Shown in pieces: positions 8,515 through 16,914 of a stretch of 64,000 nt of DNA (its first letter is position 1; each line of letters opens with the position of its first letter). The DNA is from Vibrio sp. 99-8-1 (GTDB lineage: Bacteria; Pseudomonadota; Gammaproteobacteria; Enterobacterales; Vibrionaceae), in NCBI RefSeq assembly GCF_013114595.1, contig NZ_VTXE01000011.1, forward strand, positions 1 through 64,000, read 5' to 3'. A model generated the notes under the pieces. It saw nothing but the letters and a program-made list of their open reading frames with translations, did not search any database and was not told the DNA's origin. The translations under genes were made by a program, and so were the position numbers.

Positions 8515-9108
8515 TTACTGCTGACTGGTGCCGATTTTAGGTTCGTCGCCTTTAATTAATCGGCGGACGTTTTCATGGTGGCGCAGTAAAATTAAGCAGC
8601 ACAGCATGGCCACAGGCAGCGTGTAGAGGGGTTTAAATACCCAAGCGTAAAATGGTGCGATTAAGGCAGTAATAATGGCAGCAAGGGAAGAGTAGCGGGT
8701 AATAATCGCAGCTACAATCCAAGTCGCAGCGAGTAATCCGGTTAAGCCCCAACCTATGGGGGCAATGGCACCAATGGCCGTGGCCACGCCTTTGCCACCT
8801 TTAAAATGGAAGAAGATCGGATAAATATGACCGAGGCAGGCGGCGATGCCGATAAAGCCAAGCATTAATGGCTCAATACCTAGATAGTAACTGCCCCAAA
8901 CCGGAATTGTCCCTTTTAACATGTCGCAAATCAGAACCGCGAGAGCCGACCATTTCCCCCCAATTCTAAGTACGTTAGTGGCGCCGGGGTTGTGCGAACC
9001 CGTCTCTCTTGGATCCGGAAGATCAAATAATCGGCAGATCAAGATGGCACTAGAGATCGAACCTAGTAAGTAGGCAAAGATGATCATGCAAAGTGCTAGT
9101 GGCGTCAT
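8515..9108 (-). CDS. plsY: Glycerol-3-phosphate acyltransferase PlsY
   Basis: PlsY is an inner-membrane enzyme that moves an acyl group from acyl-phosphate to glycerol 3-phosphate, the first step of phospholipid synthesis. The 197-residue protein has about five membrane segments and the family motifs GSISSA near the start, SHNPGATN (residues about 38-45) and FKGGKGVAT in the second cytoplasmic loop. An in-frame TTG lies six codons upstream, but the ATG at 9108 has an AGGA ribosome binding site at good spacing, so I chose it. The gene is divergent from folB, as in E. coli. Confidence 0.96.
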   Translation of the reverse strand: MTPLALCMIIFAYLLGSISSAILICRLFDLPDPRETGSHNPGATNVLRIGGKWSALAVLICDMLKGTIPVWGSYYLGIEPLMLGFIGIAACLGHIYPIFFHFKGGKGVATAIGAIAPIGWGLTGLLAATWIVAAIITRYSSLAAIITALIAPFYAWVFKPLYTLPVAMLCCLILLRHHENVRRLIKGDEPKIGTSQQ

Positions 9109-9327
9109 GGCTATCCTATGAAGCAAAAAAGGGGTAAAGTGTCCGGCTTAAAAATAATACGTCTTTTTAATGAGTATTGGTATCCGACCTGTTGCTGATT
9201 GGTATCTTATCGCATTTTTTTTGTTCAATAAGGTGACTTCGCTCGTGTATTTTGCCTTCGTTCGAGCATTATTATCAAAGCAGGTAACATTTTTCCTTCG
9301 TATGAATGATTTTATAGGAGTTTATTA

Positions 9328-9687
9328 ATGGCTTTAGACACAGTTTTTATTGAGCAGCTAGAGGTAATAACCACCATTGGTGCTTATGATTGGGAACAAG
9401 AGATTAAGCAGAAGCTGGTGCTTGATATTGAAATGGCGCACGACAACCGCCCAGCGGGCAAAAGTGATGATGTTGAAGATGCATTAGACTATGCTAAAGT
9501 GAGTCAAGCGGTGCTTGAGCACATTGAAAACGGTCGTTTTTTATTGGTTGAACGAGTGGCGGAAGAGATTGCCCATTTAATTATGCAGCGTTTTTCAGTG
9601 CCTTGGATTAAAGTTCGTTTAACTAAACCCGGTGCGGTTCCTCAAGCAAAAGGGGTTGGAGTGGTGATTGAACGAGGAACGCGATGA
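9328..9687 (+). CDS. folB: Dihydroneopterin aldolase FolB
   Basis: FolB cleaves dihydroneopterin to 6-hydroxymethyl-dihydropterin in folate synthesis. The 119-residue protein fits the family, with the early IGAYDWEQE segment that carries the active-site region, DYAKVSQAV in the middle, and a late KPGAVPQAKGVGV segment near the catalytic lysine. A TAGGAG ribosome binding site lies 8 bases before the ATG. The stop overlaps the start of folK by four bases (ATGA), so the two consecutive enzymes are translationally coupled. Confidence 0.96.
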   Translation: MALDTVFIEQLEVITTIGAYDWEQEIKQKLVLDIEMAHDNRPAGKSDDVEDALDYAKVSQAVLEHIENGRFLLVERVAEEIAHLIMQRFSVPWIKVRLTKPGAVPQAKGVGVVIERGTR

Positions 9688-10175
9688 TTACCACCTATAT
9701 TGGCATTGGCAGTAACGTAAACCGAGAATATTACTCTCAGTTTGCGGTTGAAGCGTTATCTGAACTTGGTAAAAATATCGTCATATCTAGCGTATATGAT
9801 TGTGCTTCAGTTGATTTTGACAGTGCCCCTTTTTTCAATTTTGTCGTGCAGTTTGATACGGCAATGAGTTTGCCTCAACTCTCTAAAGCGTTACGAGAGA
9901 TTGAGTTCAAAGCAGGCAGAGCGCAGGATGCTCAGAAATATCAAGATAGAACGCTGGATCTCGATATTCTGCTATTTGGTGAAGAGGTCTCCAGTGCTTC
10001 ACCTCAAATACCAAGGAAGGACATTTTTAAGTACCCATTTGTGATTCAACCACTTTATGATTTATCTCCGGATCTTTGTATTCCTGATGATGGCCGTTTA
10101 GTTAAAGAGGTGTGGTTGAGTATGGATAATCTTCAATCCCTTACTAAAGCGGATTTTCAATTTAGTGGTTGTTAA
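9684..10175 (+). CDS. folK: 2-amino-4-hydroxy-6-hydroxymethyldihydropteridine pyrophosphokinase FolK
   Basis: FolK transfers pyrophosphate from ATP to 6-hydroxymethyl-dihydropterin, the step after FolB. The 163-residue protein starts with TYIGIGSNVN and has the family signature QDRTLDLDILLFG at about residues 91-103. The aspartates there bind the two magnesium ions. It is a divergent short member, less like E. coli FolK than like the folK paralogue found beside folB in vibrios, so a second canonical folK may exist elsewhere beside panB. It overlaps folB by four bases and ends right before uppP. Confidence 0.9.
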   Translation: MITTYIGIGSNVNREYYSQFAVEALSELGKNIVISSVYDCASVDFDSAPFFNFVVQFDTAMSLPQLSKALREIEFKAGRAQDAQKYQDRTLDLDILLFGEEVSSASPQIPRKDIFKYPFVIQPLYDLSPDLCIPDDGRLVKEVWLSMDNLQSLTKADFQFSGC

Positions 10176-10982
10176 ATGACGTATTTTGAAGCGTTTATAT
10201 TGGCTCTCATTCAAGGGCTTACCGAGTTTTTACCTATTTCTAGCTCGGCGCACCTTATTCTCCCTTCGGCTATTTTGGGCTGGGAAGATCAAGGCTTAGC
10301 CTTTGATGTCGCGGTGCATGTAGGAACATTAGCCGCCGTGGTGATCTATTTTAGACAAGAGATAGTGACACTCTTTACTGCGCTAATGGGGTCAATCTTT
10401 CGTCAAGAGAAAAGCAAAGAGTCTAAGCTGGCATGGATGATCATACTTGCCACCATTCCTGCCTGCCTGTTCGGCTTGTTTATGAAGGACATAATTGAGC
10501 TCTACTTAAGAAGTGCTTGGGTAATAGCGACCACCACGGTGATATTTGCGTTACTGCTATGGTGGGTAGATAAACATGGCCGTTTTGCTGACGATGAGTA
10601 CAGCGCGGACTGGAAGAAATCACTGTTTATTGGTGTTGCTCAGGCGTTAGCAATGATTCCTGGTACGTCTCGTTCGGGGGCCACCATTACTGCGGCGTTG
10701 TATCTTGGCTTTAGTCGTGAAGCGGCTGCTCGCTTTTCGTTTTTAATGTCGATCCCTATTATCACCTTGGCAGGGGGATATCTTGGCTTAAAACTGATCT
10801 CTAGTGGTGAGCCTGTTCACTTGGGGATGCTCGGCACGGGGATGATTACTTCGTTTATCAGTGCCTATATCTGTATCTATTTCTTCCTGAAGCTTATCTC
10901 AAAAATGGGCATGACTCCTTTTGTTATCTATCGCTTACTGCTTGGTTTTGGCCTGTTTGGTCTACTGATTTTCAACGGTTAA
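10176..10982 (+). CDS. uppP: Undecaprenyl-diphosphatase UppP (BacA)
   Basis: UppP is an inner-membrane phosphatase that turns undecaprenyl diphosphate into the monophosphate carrier used for peptidoglycan and O-antigen, and gives low-level bacitracin resistance. The 268-residue, very hydrophobic protein carries both family signatures: the [15 protein letters not shown] segment near residues 14-28 and the [11 protein letters not shown] segment near 162-172. Its start codon directly follows the folK stop, so it is co-translated with folB-folK. In E. coli cca follows bacA; here an 8-kb module separates them. Confidence 0.97.
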   Translation: MTYFEAFILALIQGLTEFLPISSSAHLILPSAILGWEDQGLAFDVAVHVGTLAAVVIYFRQEIVTLFTALMGSIFRQEKSKESKLAWMIILATIPACLFGLFMKDIIELYLRSAWVIATTTVIFALLLWWVDKHGRFADDEYSADWKKSLFIGVAQALAMIPGTSRSGATITAALYLGFSREAAARFSFLMSIPIITLAGGYLGLKLISSGEPVHLGMLGTGMITSFISAYICIYFFLKLISKMGMTPFVIYRLLLGFGLFGLLIFNG

Positions 10983-11017
10983 GCATCACATTGAGGCGTA
11001 AAGGCTTCAATTGAATT

Positions 11018-11064
11018 AGGGCTATAGCACGATCTTTATTGAATCTGGCTATGGCCCTTTTTAT
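11018..11064 (+). terminator. Terminator after uppP
   Basis: AGGGCTATAGC (11018-11028) pairs with GCTATGGCCCT (11048-11058) with one G-U pair, followed by TTTTTATTT. It closes the folB-folK-uppP operon just before the convergent LysR gene. Confidence 0.75.
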
Positions 11065-11074
11065 TTACTGCCTG

Positions 11075-11968
11075 TTAATGCTGCTCAACCGATGTGGTGC
11101 TCAGCTGTTGGATGCACAGGGCTTGAAAAGCTTTCGCCTGAGGAGAGATGGTTCTGTCACTTAAAGTGAAAATACCGATTTCTCTCTCCAATGGGGGATC
11201 TATAAGAGGTATCCATACCAATGGCGTGTCATTAGTTGGAAATGCCAACTTGGGCAGTGTTGTGACGCCTATGCCTAGCTCTAACACAGAAAATAGAGAG
11301 GTGATGTTCTCGACAGAATAGAGTGCTTGCTGCGACAGTGTCCCGGCTGGTGTCGGGTCTAGTAATTTACAGGTTCCATTGCGGATAAAAGGCTGCTTAA
11401 GAAGTGTCTGCCATTCAATACCGTCAACTTGCTTGGCAATGGGATTATCTTTTAAACAGACAACGCCAATAGGATCTGAAATCAGCGGCGTAAAATCGAT
11501 GCCTGTTTCCTCTAGGCTAGATGGGTTACCAAGAGCTAAGTCCACCTCTCCCGATAACAACCGCGCTTCTACGCCTGAGGCATTGTCATCAATAAGGCTA
11601 ACTTCTACATTTGGGTGCTGTTCGCAAAAGTGACCTAACACGCTAGGAATAAGCTTTGCCGCTACGGAGGGCACACTCGCTATCTTAACTCTTCCTTGCT
11701 GACCTGCCGCGGCGGCTTTTAAGTCGTTATCCAAGGCACTGTATATGTTGAGAAACTGGATGATTTTGGGTAAACAAATCTCCCCAAAAGGGGTGAGCTT
11801 GGCTTTGTTTCCTCCTTCAAACAGCGACTGTCCAAGGGTTCTCTCTAACTCCTTTATCGAGGTTGATAGCGCTGCCTGAGAGCGATTGGCTCTATTTGAG
11901 GCGGCGCGAAAGCCTCCTTCTTCGACGACGATCACAAAATGCCTTAATTGTTGCAGCTTAATACTCAA
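11075..11968 (-). CDS. LysR-family transcriptional regulator
   Basis: A 297-residue LysR-type regulator. Residues about 1-60 hold the winged helix-turn-helix (RHFVIVVEEGGFRAAS, then SQAALSTSIKELERTLG), and about 90-290 form the periplasmic-binding-protein-like effector domain. It is divergent from the RidA gene that opens the catabolic module, and a near-perfect palindrome of the T-N11-A class lies in the shared promoter region. The usual LysR logic would make it the ligand-dependent activator of the module and repressor of itself. The effector cannot be told; it is likely the module's substrate or an intermediate. Confidence 0.93.
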   Translation of the reverse strand: MSIKLQQLRHFVIVVEEGGFRAASNRANRSQAALSTSIKELERTLGQSLFEGGNKAKLTPFGEICLPKIIQFLNIYSALDNDLKAAAAGQQGRVKIASVPSVAAKLIPSVLGHFCEQHPNVEVSLIDDNASGVEARLLSGEVDLALGNPSSLEETGIDFTPLISDPIGVVCLKDNPIAKQVDGIEWQTLLKQPFIRNGTCKLLDPTPAGTLSQQALYSVENITSLFSVLELGIGVTTLPKLAFPTNDTPLVWIPLIDPPLEREIGIFTLSDRTISPQAKAFQALCIQQLSTTSVEQH

Positions 11969-12014
11969 CGTCCTTCCCCTTAAATCCCTTTATTTACTGC
12001 AATTAGGGTAGTTC

Positions 12015-12031
12015 GATAAATTAAATTTATC
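12015..12031. promoter_or_regulatory. Putative LysR operator between regulator and module
   Basis: GATAAATT (12015-12022) and AATTTATC (12024-12031) form a perfect 8-bp palindrome around one base, and contain the T-N11-A core of LysR boxes. A degenerate second copy (GATTTATC) lies near 12054-12061, about four helical turns away. Both sit in the 150-bp divergent promoter region. Confidence 0.5.
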
Positions 12032-12118
12032 AATTGTAAAAAATTTATAGTTAGATTTATCGTTAAGTAATGTGCATCATTTAACTAAATTGCAACATTA
12101 ACATTACAAAAGGTCAAA

Positions 12119-12523
12119 GTGCTTGTGAGTATTCAAACTAAAAAACAGCCGATAAAAACAGAATTGTTTGCCTCTAAAGCCCCTCTAGAGTGGGCGGTTG
12201 TTGGCAACGGCACACTTTATACTGCACAGATCCCAATCGATGAAACTGGCGCGGTTGTAGCGGGGGGAATTGAAGCGCAAACCCGTCAAACGTTTAACAA
12301 TTTAGTTCATACCCTTGAGTGCGCGGGTGAGTCGATGGACTCAGTGCTTCAAGTTCTTATTTATGTTACCGACCGAGCGTACTTGAAGACGGTGAACGAA
12401 ATATATGCAGATTATTTTAACGCGCCTTATCCAAACCGTGCCGCCATGGTTGTGGCAGGCTTGGCGCGTGAAGAGATGTTGGTTGAATTTGTTGTATATG
12501 CCTCGGCTACGCAGCCGGAATAA
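12119..12523 (+). CDS. RidA-family (YjgF/YER057c/UK114) imine/enamine deaminase
   Basis: A 134-residue RidA-fold protein. The arginine that holds the substrate carboxylate in RidA is present (R107, in PNRAAM) and so is the later glutamate (E123), so deaminase activity on imines or enamines is plausible. The start is a GTG at 12119 with AAAGG at good spacing; a second GTG two codons later is possible. It is the first gene of the module and is followed 63 bases later by a semialdehyde dehydrogenase. A role in hydrolysing an imine intermediate to a keto or aldehyde product would fit the neighbours, but that is inference. Confidence 0.88.
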   Translation: MLVSIQTKKQPIKTELFASKAPLEWAVVGNGTLYTAQIPIDETGAVVAGGIEAQTRQTFNNLVHTLECAGESMDSVLQVLIYVTDRAYLKTVNEIYADYFNAPYPNRAAMVVAGLAREEMLVEFVVYASATQPE

Positions 12524-12586
12524 CAGATAACCATATTAACAGGCTAACGGAAAAGGTTGGCACTGAGTAAAGACAAGGAAAACGCA

Positions 12587-14047
12587 ATGACTTTAATAAA
12601 TAACGTTCAGACAGAGAAATCGCTCTACATCGCAGGTGAATGGCAAGCGGGTGTGAGTACTGTTGCGAATATTAACCCGTCAGACATAAGTGAAAATTTG
12701 GGTGACTTTTCGCAAGCGAGTGACTCTCAGGTTGAGCAAGCGATTCAAGCCGCGAAAGTAGCGCATCCTGAATGGGAAAAATCGCCTCTAGAACGTAAGC
12801 AGAGTGTTTTGCAAGCGATAGGTGATGAGCTGATAGCTCGTTGTGATGAACTTGGCACGCTGTTATCTCGTGAAGAGGGCAAACCTTTTGCGGAAGGGCG
12901 TGGTGAGATTTATCGCGCTGGCCAGTTCTTTCAATATTTTGCCGCCGAAGTACTGCGTCAAATTGGCGACAATGCAGCCTCTGTAAGACCGGGTGTTTCT
13001 GTCGAAGTGACACGCGAAGCGGTTGGAGTGATTGCCATTATTTCGCCATGGAATTTCCCAACGGCAACTGCTGCGTGGAAGATAGCGCCTGCTCTGGCTT
13101 TTGGTAACAGCGTTGTTTGGAAACCCTCTAATCTTACTCCTGCAAGTGCCGTTGCTCTTACCGAAATCATCCATCGCCAAGGGCTACCAGCGGGAACATT
13201 TAACCTTGTTTTAGGCAGTGGCTCCAAAGCGGGTAACACGCTTATTAATTCAAAAGATGTTAATGGTGTCAGCTTTACGGGCTCTGTAGAGACGGGACGA
13301 AAAGTCGCCGCCGCAACCGCGCCGAACTTTGTTCGCAGCCAGTTAGAAATGGGCAGTAAAAATGCCCTTGTGGTGGCGGACGATGCCGATATTCAGATTG
13401 CTGTTGAAGCGACAATCGCCGGTTCATTCTCCGGTGCCGGACAAAAATGTACCGCTTCATCTCGCCTTGTTGTGATGGACAAAATCCACGACCGCTATGT
13501 AGACGCCCTGATCAAACGCATGAGTGACTTAAAAGTCGGGCATGCATTGGATGACGGCATATTTATGGGGCCGGTTGTTGATGATAAACAGCTTAGCTCT
13601 AACTTTGAGTGGATAGAGAAAGCCCGCCAAAGCGGTGCGGAACTTGGCTTTGGTGGTGAAAGATTATCTCTGAAACATGAAGGTTACTACATGTCTCCAA
13701 CCCTATTCCTAAACAGTAACAATAGCTGGGAAGTGAATCAGGAAGAGGTGTTTGCACCAATGGCGTGTGTCATTCGAGTGGCTGACCTAGACGAAGCAAT
13801 CGCGGTCGCAAATGACACGCGCTTCGGCTTAACTGGCGGCATTATCACTCAAAGCCTTCGTAACAGCGCCATCTTTAAACAGCAGGTTCAAACCGGTTGT
13901 GTGATGGTCAATCTACCAACCGCAGGCACTGATTACCACGTCCCGTTTGGTGGTCGTAAAGAATCAAGCTTTGGTCCTCGCGAGCAGGGTCAATATGCCA
14001 AAGAGTTTTATACCGTGGTGAAAACCGCTTACCAACGTCCTTACTAA
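12587..14047 (+). CDS. NAD(P)+-dependent aldehyde dehydrogenase, alpha-ketoglutaric semialdehyde dehydrogenase type
   Basis: A 486-residue aldehyde dehydrogenase. Counting from the ATG at 12587, PWNFP is at 154-158, the general base is E254 (LEMGSKN) and the catalytic cysteine is C288 in AGQKCTAS. The C-terminal signature TAGTDYHVPFGGRKESS followed by FGPREQG matches, from memory, the 2,5-dioxovalerate (ketoglutaric semialdehyde) dehydrogenases of hydroxyproline, arabinose and glucarate breakdown. The frame opens with a TTG ten codons upstream, but AAGGAAAACGCA before the ATG is a much better ribosome binding site. Product assignment within the superfamily is tentative. The gene follows RidA and precedes the M19-like gene in one operon. 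Confidence 0.88.
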   Translation: MTLINNVQTEKSLYIAGEWQAGVSTVANINPSDISENLGDFSQASDSQVEQAIQAAKVAHPEWEKSPLERKQSVLQAIGDELIARCDELGTLLSREEGKPFAEGRGEIYRAGQFFQYFAAEVLRQIGDNAASVRPGVSVEVTREAVGVIAIISPWNFPTATAAWKIAPALAFGNSVVWKPSNLTPASAVALTEIIHRQGLPAGTFNLVLGSGSKAGNTLINSKDVNGVSFTGSVETGRKVAAATAPNFVRSQLEMGSKNALVVADDADIQIAVEATIAGSFSGAGQKCTASSRLVVMDKIHDRYVDALIKRMSDLKVGHALDDGIFMGPVVDDKQLSSNFEWIEKARQSGAELGFGGERLSLKHEGYYMSPTLFLNSNNSWEVNQEEVFAPMACVIRVADLDEAIAVANDTRFGLTGGIITQSLRNSAIFKQQVQTGCVMVNLPTAGTDYHVPFGGRKESSFGPREQGQYAKEFYTVVKTAYQRPY

Positions 14048-14107
14048 GCCTATTGGGTGGTGTTGCCACCCATTACTTAACGCAACGAATTTGTATAGGG
14101 AGTGGTT

Positions 14108-15097
14108 ATGTACCAGAAAAGGATAGTGATCGACGGCTTGCAGTACTGCAACTGGGATCGAGAGTATTTTCAAACCTTGAAAGTCAGCGGCATTACTGCG
14201 GTTCATGCAACGGTTGTTTACCATGAAAATGCCCGTGAAACGCTGACTCGCTTTGCTGAGTGGAATCAACGATTTGAAAATAACGCTGACTTGATCATGC
14301 CGATTCATTCGATGGCAGATGTTCAGAGAGCAAAAGAGTTAGGAAAAGTTGGGGTATTTCTTGGGGCGCAAAACTGTTCGCCAATTGATGATGAGATTGG
14401 CCTTATTGAAGTGATGCGTAAGCAAGGGCTGTTGATTATGCAGCTTACCTATAACAACCAAAGTTTACTCGCCACTGGCTGCTACGAGCAAAATGACAAC
14501 GGCATAACTCGATTTGGTCAGCAGGCAATTAAAGAGATGAACCGAGTGGGCATGATCATCGATATGTCTCACAGCGCTGAGCGTTCAACGTTAGAGGCGA
14601 TCGATCTCTCTACGCGGCCAATCTGCATTAGCCACGCTAACCCAACCTTTGCTCATGATGCATTACGTAATAAATCCGACACGGTGATCAAAGCGCTAAC
14701 CAGCCGCGGTGGATTGATCGGTTTTAGTTTGTATCCCTTTCATCTTCCTAATGGCAGCCAATGCACACTGGACGATTTTTGCCAGATGGTGGCGAAAGCG
14801 GCTGAGCTGTATGGCGTTGAGCACCTAGGTATTGGCAGTGATTTATGTCTTAACCAGCCACAGCAAGTATTGGAGTGGATGAGAAACGGACGTTGGTCTA
14901 AAGCGATGGATTACGGAGAAGGATCCGCAAGCAATTCCGGTTGGCCTGATGCATTGCCATGGTTTAACGGCAGCTCAGGCATGGAGAATATTTACAACGG
15001 ATTAATTCGCTATGGGTTCAGTGAACCTGAAGCGGGACAAATACTGGGCGAGAACTGGTTCGAATTCTTAAAAGAAGGATTAGAGCCTATCTCATAA
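14108..15097 (+). CDS. M19 (renal/membrane dipeptidase) family protein with missing metal ligands
   Basis: A 329-residue TIM-barrel protein of peptidase family M19. In active dipeptidases the first metal is held by HxD after a DG pair and the two metals are bridged by a glutamate. Here the DG pair (residues 9-10) is followed by LQY instead of HxD, and the bridging Glu position reads GAQN (Q88). The later histidines remain (H155 in DMSHS, H176 in ISHAN). From memory, a similar ligand-poor M19 protein (PA5396) lies in the Pseudomonas choline/dimethylglycine catabolism cluster, so it is likely a lineage with another activity and not a dipeptidase. GGGAG precedes the ATG at 14108, which I prefer to the GTG two codons upstream. 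Confidence 0.85.
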   Translation: MYQKRIVIDGLQYCNWDREYFQTLKVSGITAVHATVVYHENARETLTRFAEWNQRFENNADLIMPIHSMADVQRAKELGKVGVFLGAQNCSPIDDEIGLIEVMRKQGLLIMQLTYNNQSLLATGCYEQNDNGITRFGQQAIKEMNRVGMIIDMSHSAERSTLEAIDLSTRPICISHANPTFAHDALRNKSDTVIKALTSRGGLIGFSLYPFHLPNGSQCTLDDFCQMVAKAAELYGVEHLGIGSDLCLNQPQQVLEWMRNGRWSKAMDYGEGSASNSGWPDALPWFNGSSGMENIYNGLIRYGFSEPEAGQILGENWFEFLKEGLEPIS

Positions 15098-15208
15098 GTT
15101 GTAGCCCAAACATGGAACGACCTGCTGATAAGACAATAACAGAGCAGGTGTTAAAGTTAACTTTTGTAGCAGGTGGTATCTACTGCAAAGAACCTCTGGA
15201 GTCAGAGT

Positions 15209-16825
15209 ATGTCTGATTTAAGCAATAGCATGAAAGCATCAACAATGAATGATCCCTCTGAGGCGACATTGTTAAAAAGTACAGCATCTCATGATGCTCA
15301 ACCGGTCAATGCTAAATCGATGGAGAAACTGGGATTAAGTAATCCCGCATTTTGGTACAGCGGCGGATTTATCGCGCTGTTTGTTGCCGTCGCTCTGTAT
15401 GACGGAGAAAAACTCTCTGCCATCGTTAATGCCGGTTTTGGCTGGTCAGTACAGGTATTTGGTCCATACTGGCAATTACTTCTGTTGCTCACCTTCCTTA
15501 TTGGGTTAGGGCTGGCAGCTGGCCGAACGGGTAAAGTTGTTTTAGGTGGCATTAGCACACCAGAGATGGACTCATTCCGCTGGATAGCGATCATCTTCTG
15601 TACCTTACTTGCTGGTGGCGGTGTTTTTTGGGCCGCGGCTGAGCCTCTTGCTCACTATGTTAGCCCACCGCCACTATACGGTGCGCAGGAAGATGTTGTG
15701 CAGGGTGCAATTAATGCATTGTCACAATCGTATATGCACTGGGGCTTCTTAGCTTGGGCGATTGTAGGTAGCTTAACGTCCATTGTTGTAATGCACCTTC
15801 ATTACGACAAAGGCCTTCCACTGAAACCGCGTATTCTGTTGTACCCTGTGCTTGGAGAGCGAGCGCTAAAAGGCCATGTGGGCGCGTTAATTGATGCTTG
15901 TTGTATCATCGCGGTTGCTGCGGGCACCATTGGCCCTATTGGTTTCCTTGGCTTGCAAGTCAGCTATGCTTTAAATGCTCTGTTTGAGATTCCAGACGGT
16001 TTCACTACTCAATTGATCATCATTCTATTTGCTATCGTACTGTATACCCTGTCTGCATTGAGCGGTATCAACCGAGGCATGCAGTTACTGAGTCGCTACA
16101 ACGTGATACTCGCGGTGGGGCTGATGGTTTATATCCTGATATTTGGCCCAACAGGCTTTATATTTAACGGCTATATCCAAGGTGTTGGCAGTATGCTGGA
16201 TAACTTTATCCCAATGGCTACTTATCGTGGTGATGAAGGTTGGTTGAGCTGGTGGACGGTGTTCTTCTGGGGCTGGTTCTTAGGCTATGGCCCAATGATG
16301 GCTATCTTTATTGCGCGTATCTCTCGTGGTCGTACTATTCGTCAAATTATCTCGACAATTAGCATCGTAGCGCCTCTTACAACCTGTTTCTGGTTCACCA
16401 TTGTTGGTGGTACTGGTCTGGCGTTCGAGATTGCCGATCCTGGTAGCGTGAGTACCGCATTTGAAGGGTTTAATTTACCGGGAGCGCTTCTTGCTATCAC
16501 TCAACAGCTTCCTAATCCAATGCTGATTTCGATTCTGTTTCTTATCTTAACCACCATTTTTATCGTCACAACGGGTGACTCAATGACGTACACCATCAGT
16601 GTGGTTATTAGTGGCGAAACAGAGCCAAACGCGATTGTTCGTATCTTCTGGGGTGTGATGATGGGTGTAACGGCGTTGATCTTAATCTCGCTGGGATCGG
16701 GTGGCATTTCGGCGCTGCAATCCTTCATTGTTATTACTGCAGTTCCAGTCTCTTTGATACTGCTGCCGTCGCTATGGAATGCCCCTCAAATAGCCATGAA
16801 AATGGCAAAAGAGCAGAACCTATAA
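15209..16825 (+). CDS. BCCT-family (betaine/carnitine/choline) transporter
   Basis: A 538-residue inner-membrane protein with about 12 membrane helices and the family core FIARISRGRTIR. The aromatic substrate box of TM8, WAWWISWSP in BetP, reads WGWFLGYGP (residues 354-362): one Trp kept, one changed to Phe and one to Tyr. The glycine-rich GMGIG stretch of TM3 reads LLAGG. It is thus a divergent member, so neither substrate nor ion coupling should be copied from BetP. Substrates of this family are zwitterions such as betaine, carnitine or DMSP. The start at 15209 has GGAG seven bases upstream; a GTG 12 codons earlier lacks one. It is the likely importer for the module. Confidence 0.93.
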   Translation: MSDLSNSMKASTMNDPSEATLLKSTASHDAQPVNAKSMEKLGLSNPAFWYSGGFIALFVAVALYDGEKLSAIVNAGFGWSVQVFGPYWQLLLLLTFLIGLGLAAGRTGKVVLGGISTPEMDSFRWIAIIFCTLLAGGGVFWAAAEPLAHYVSPPPLYGAQEDVVQGAINALSQSYMHWGFLAWAIVGSLTSIVVMHLHYDKGLPLKPRILLYPVLGERALKGHVGALIDACCIIAVAAGTIGPIGFLGLQVSYALNALFEIPDGFTTQLIIILFAIVLYTLSALSGINRGMQLLSRYNVILAVGLMVYILIFGPTGFIFNGYIQGVGSMLDNFIPMATYRGDEGWLSWWTVFFWGWFLGYGPMMAIFIARISRGRTIRQIISTISIVAPLTTCFWFTIVGGTGLAFEIADPGSVSTAFEGFNLPGALLAITQQLPNPMLISILFLILTTIFIVTTGDSMTYTISVVISGETEPNAIVRIFWGVMMGVTALILISLGSGGISALQSFIVITAVPVSLILLPSLWNAPQIAMKMAKEQNL

Positions 16826-16914
16826 TTACGACAATAACCTAGAGGAGCTTGTGTTGCAGACAATTTCAAAAACAGAGTTCCTCTCCACTTTTATAGAAAA
16901 TAGGTGGTAAGAAA

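Noticed and set aside
12672..13239. Several long open frames antisense to the aldehyde dehydrogenase gene
   Set aside because: The dehydrogenase frame carries all catalytic motifs; the antisense frames show no family similarity and are typical shadows.
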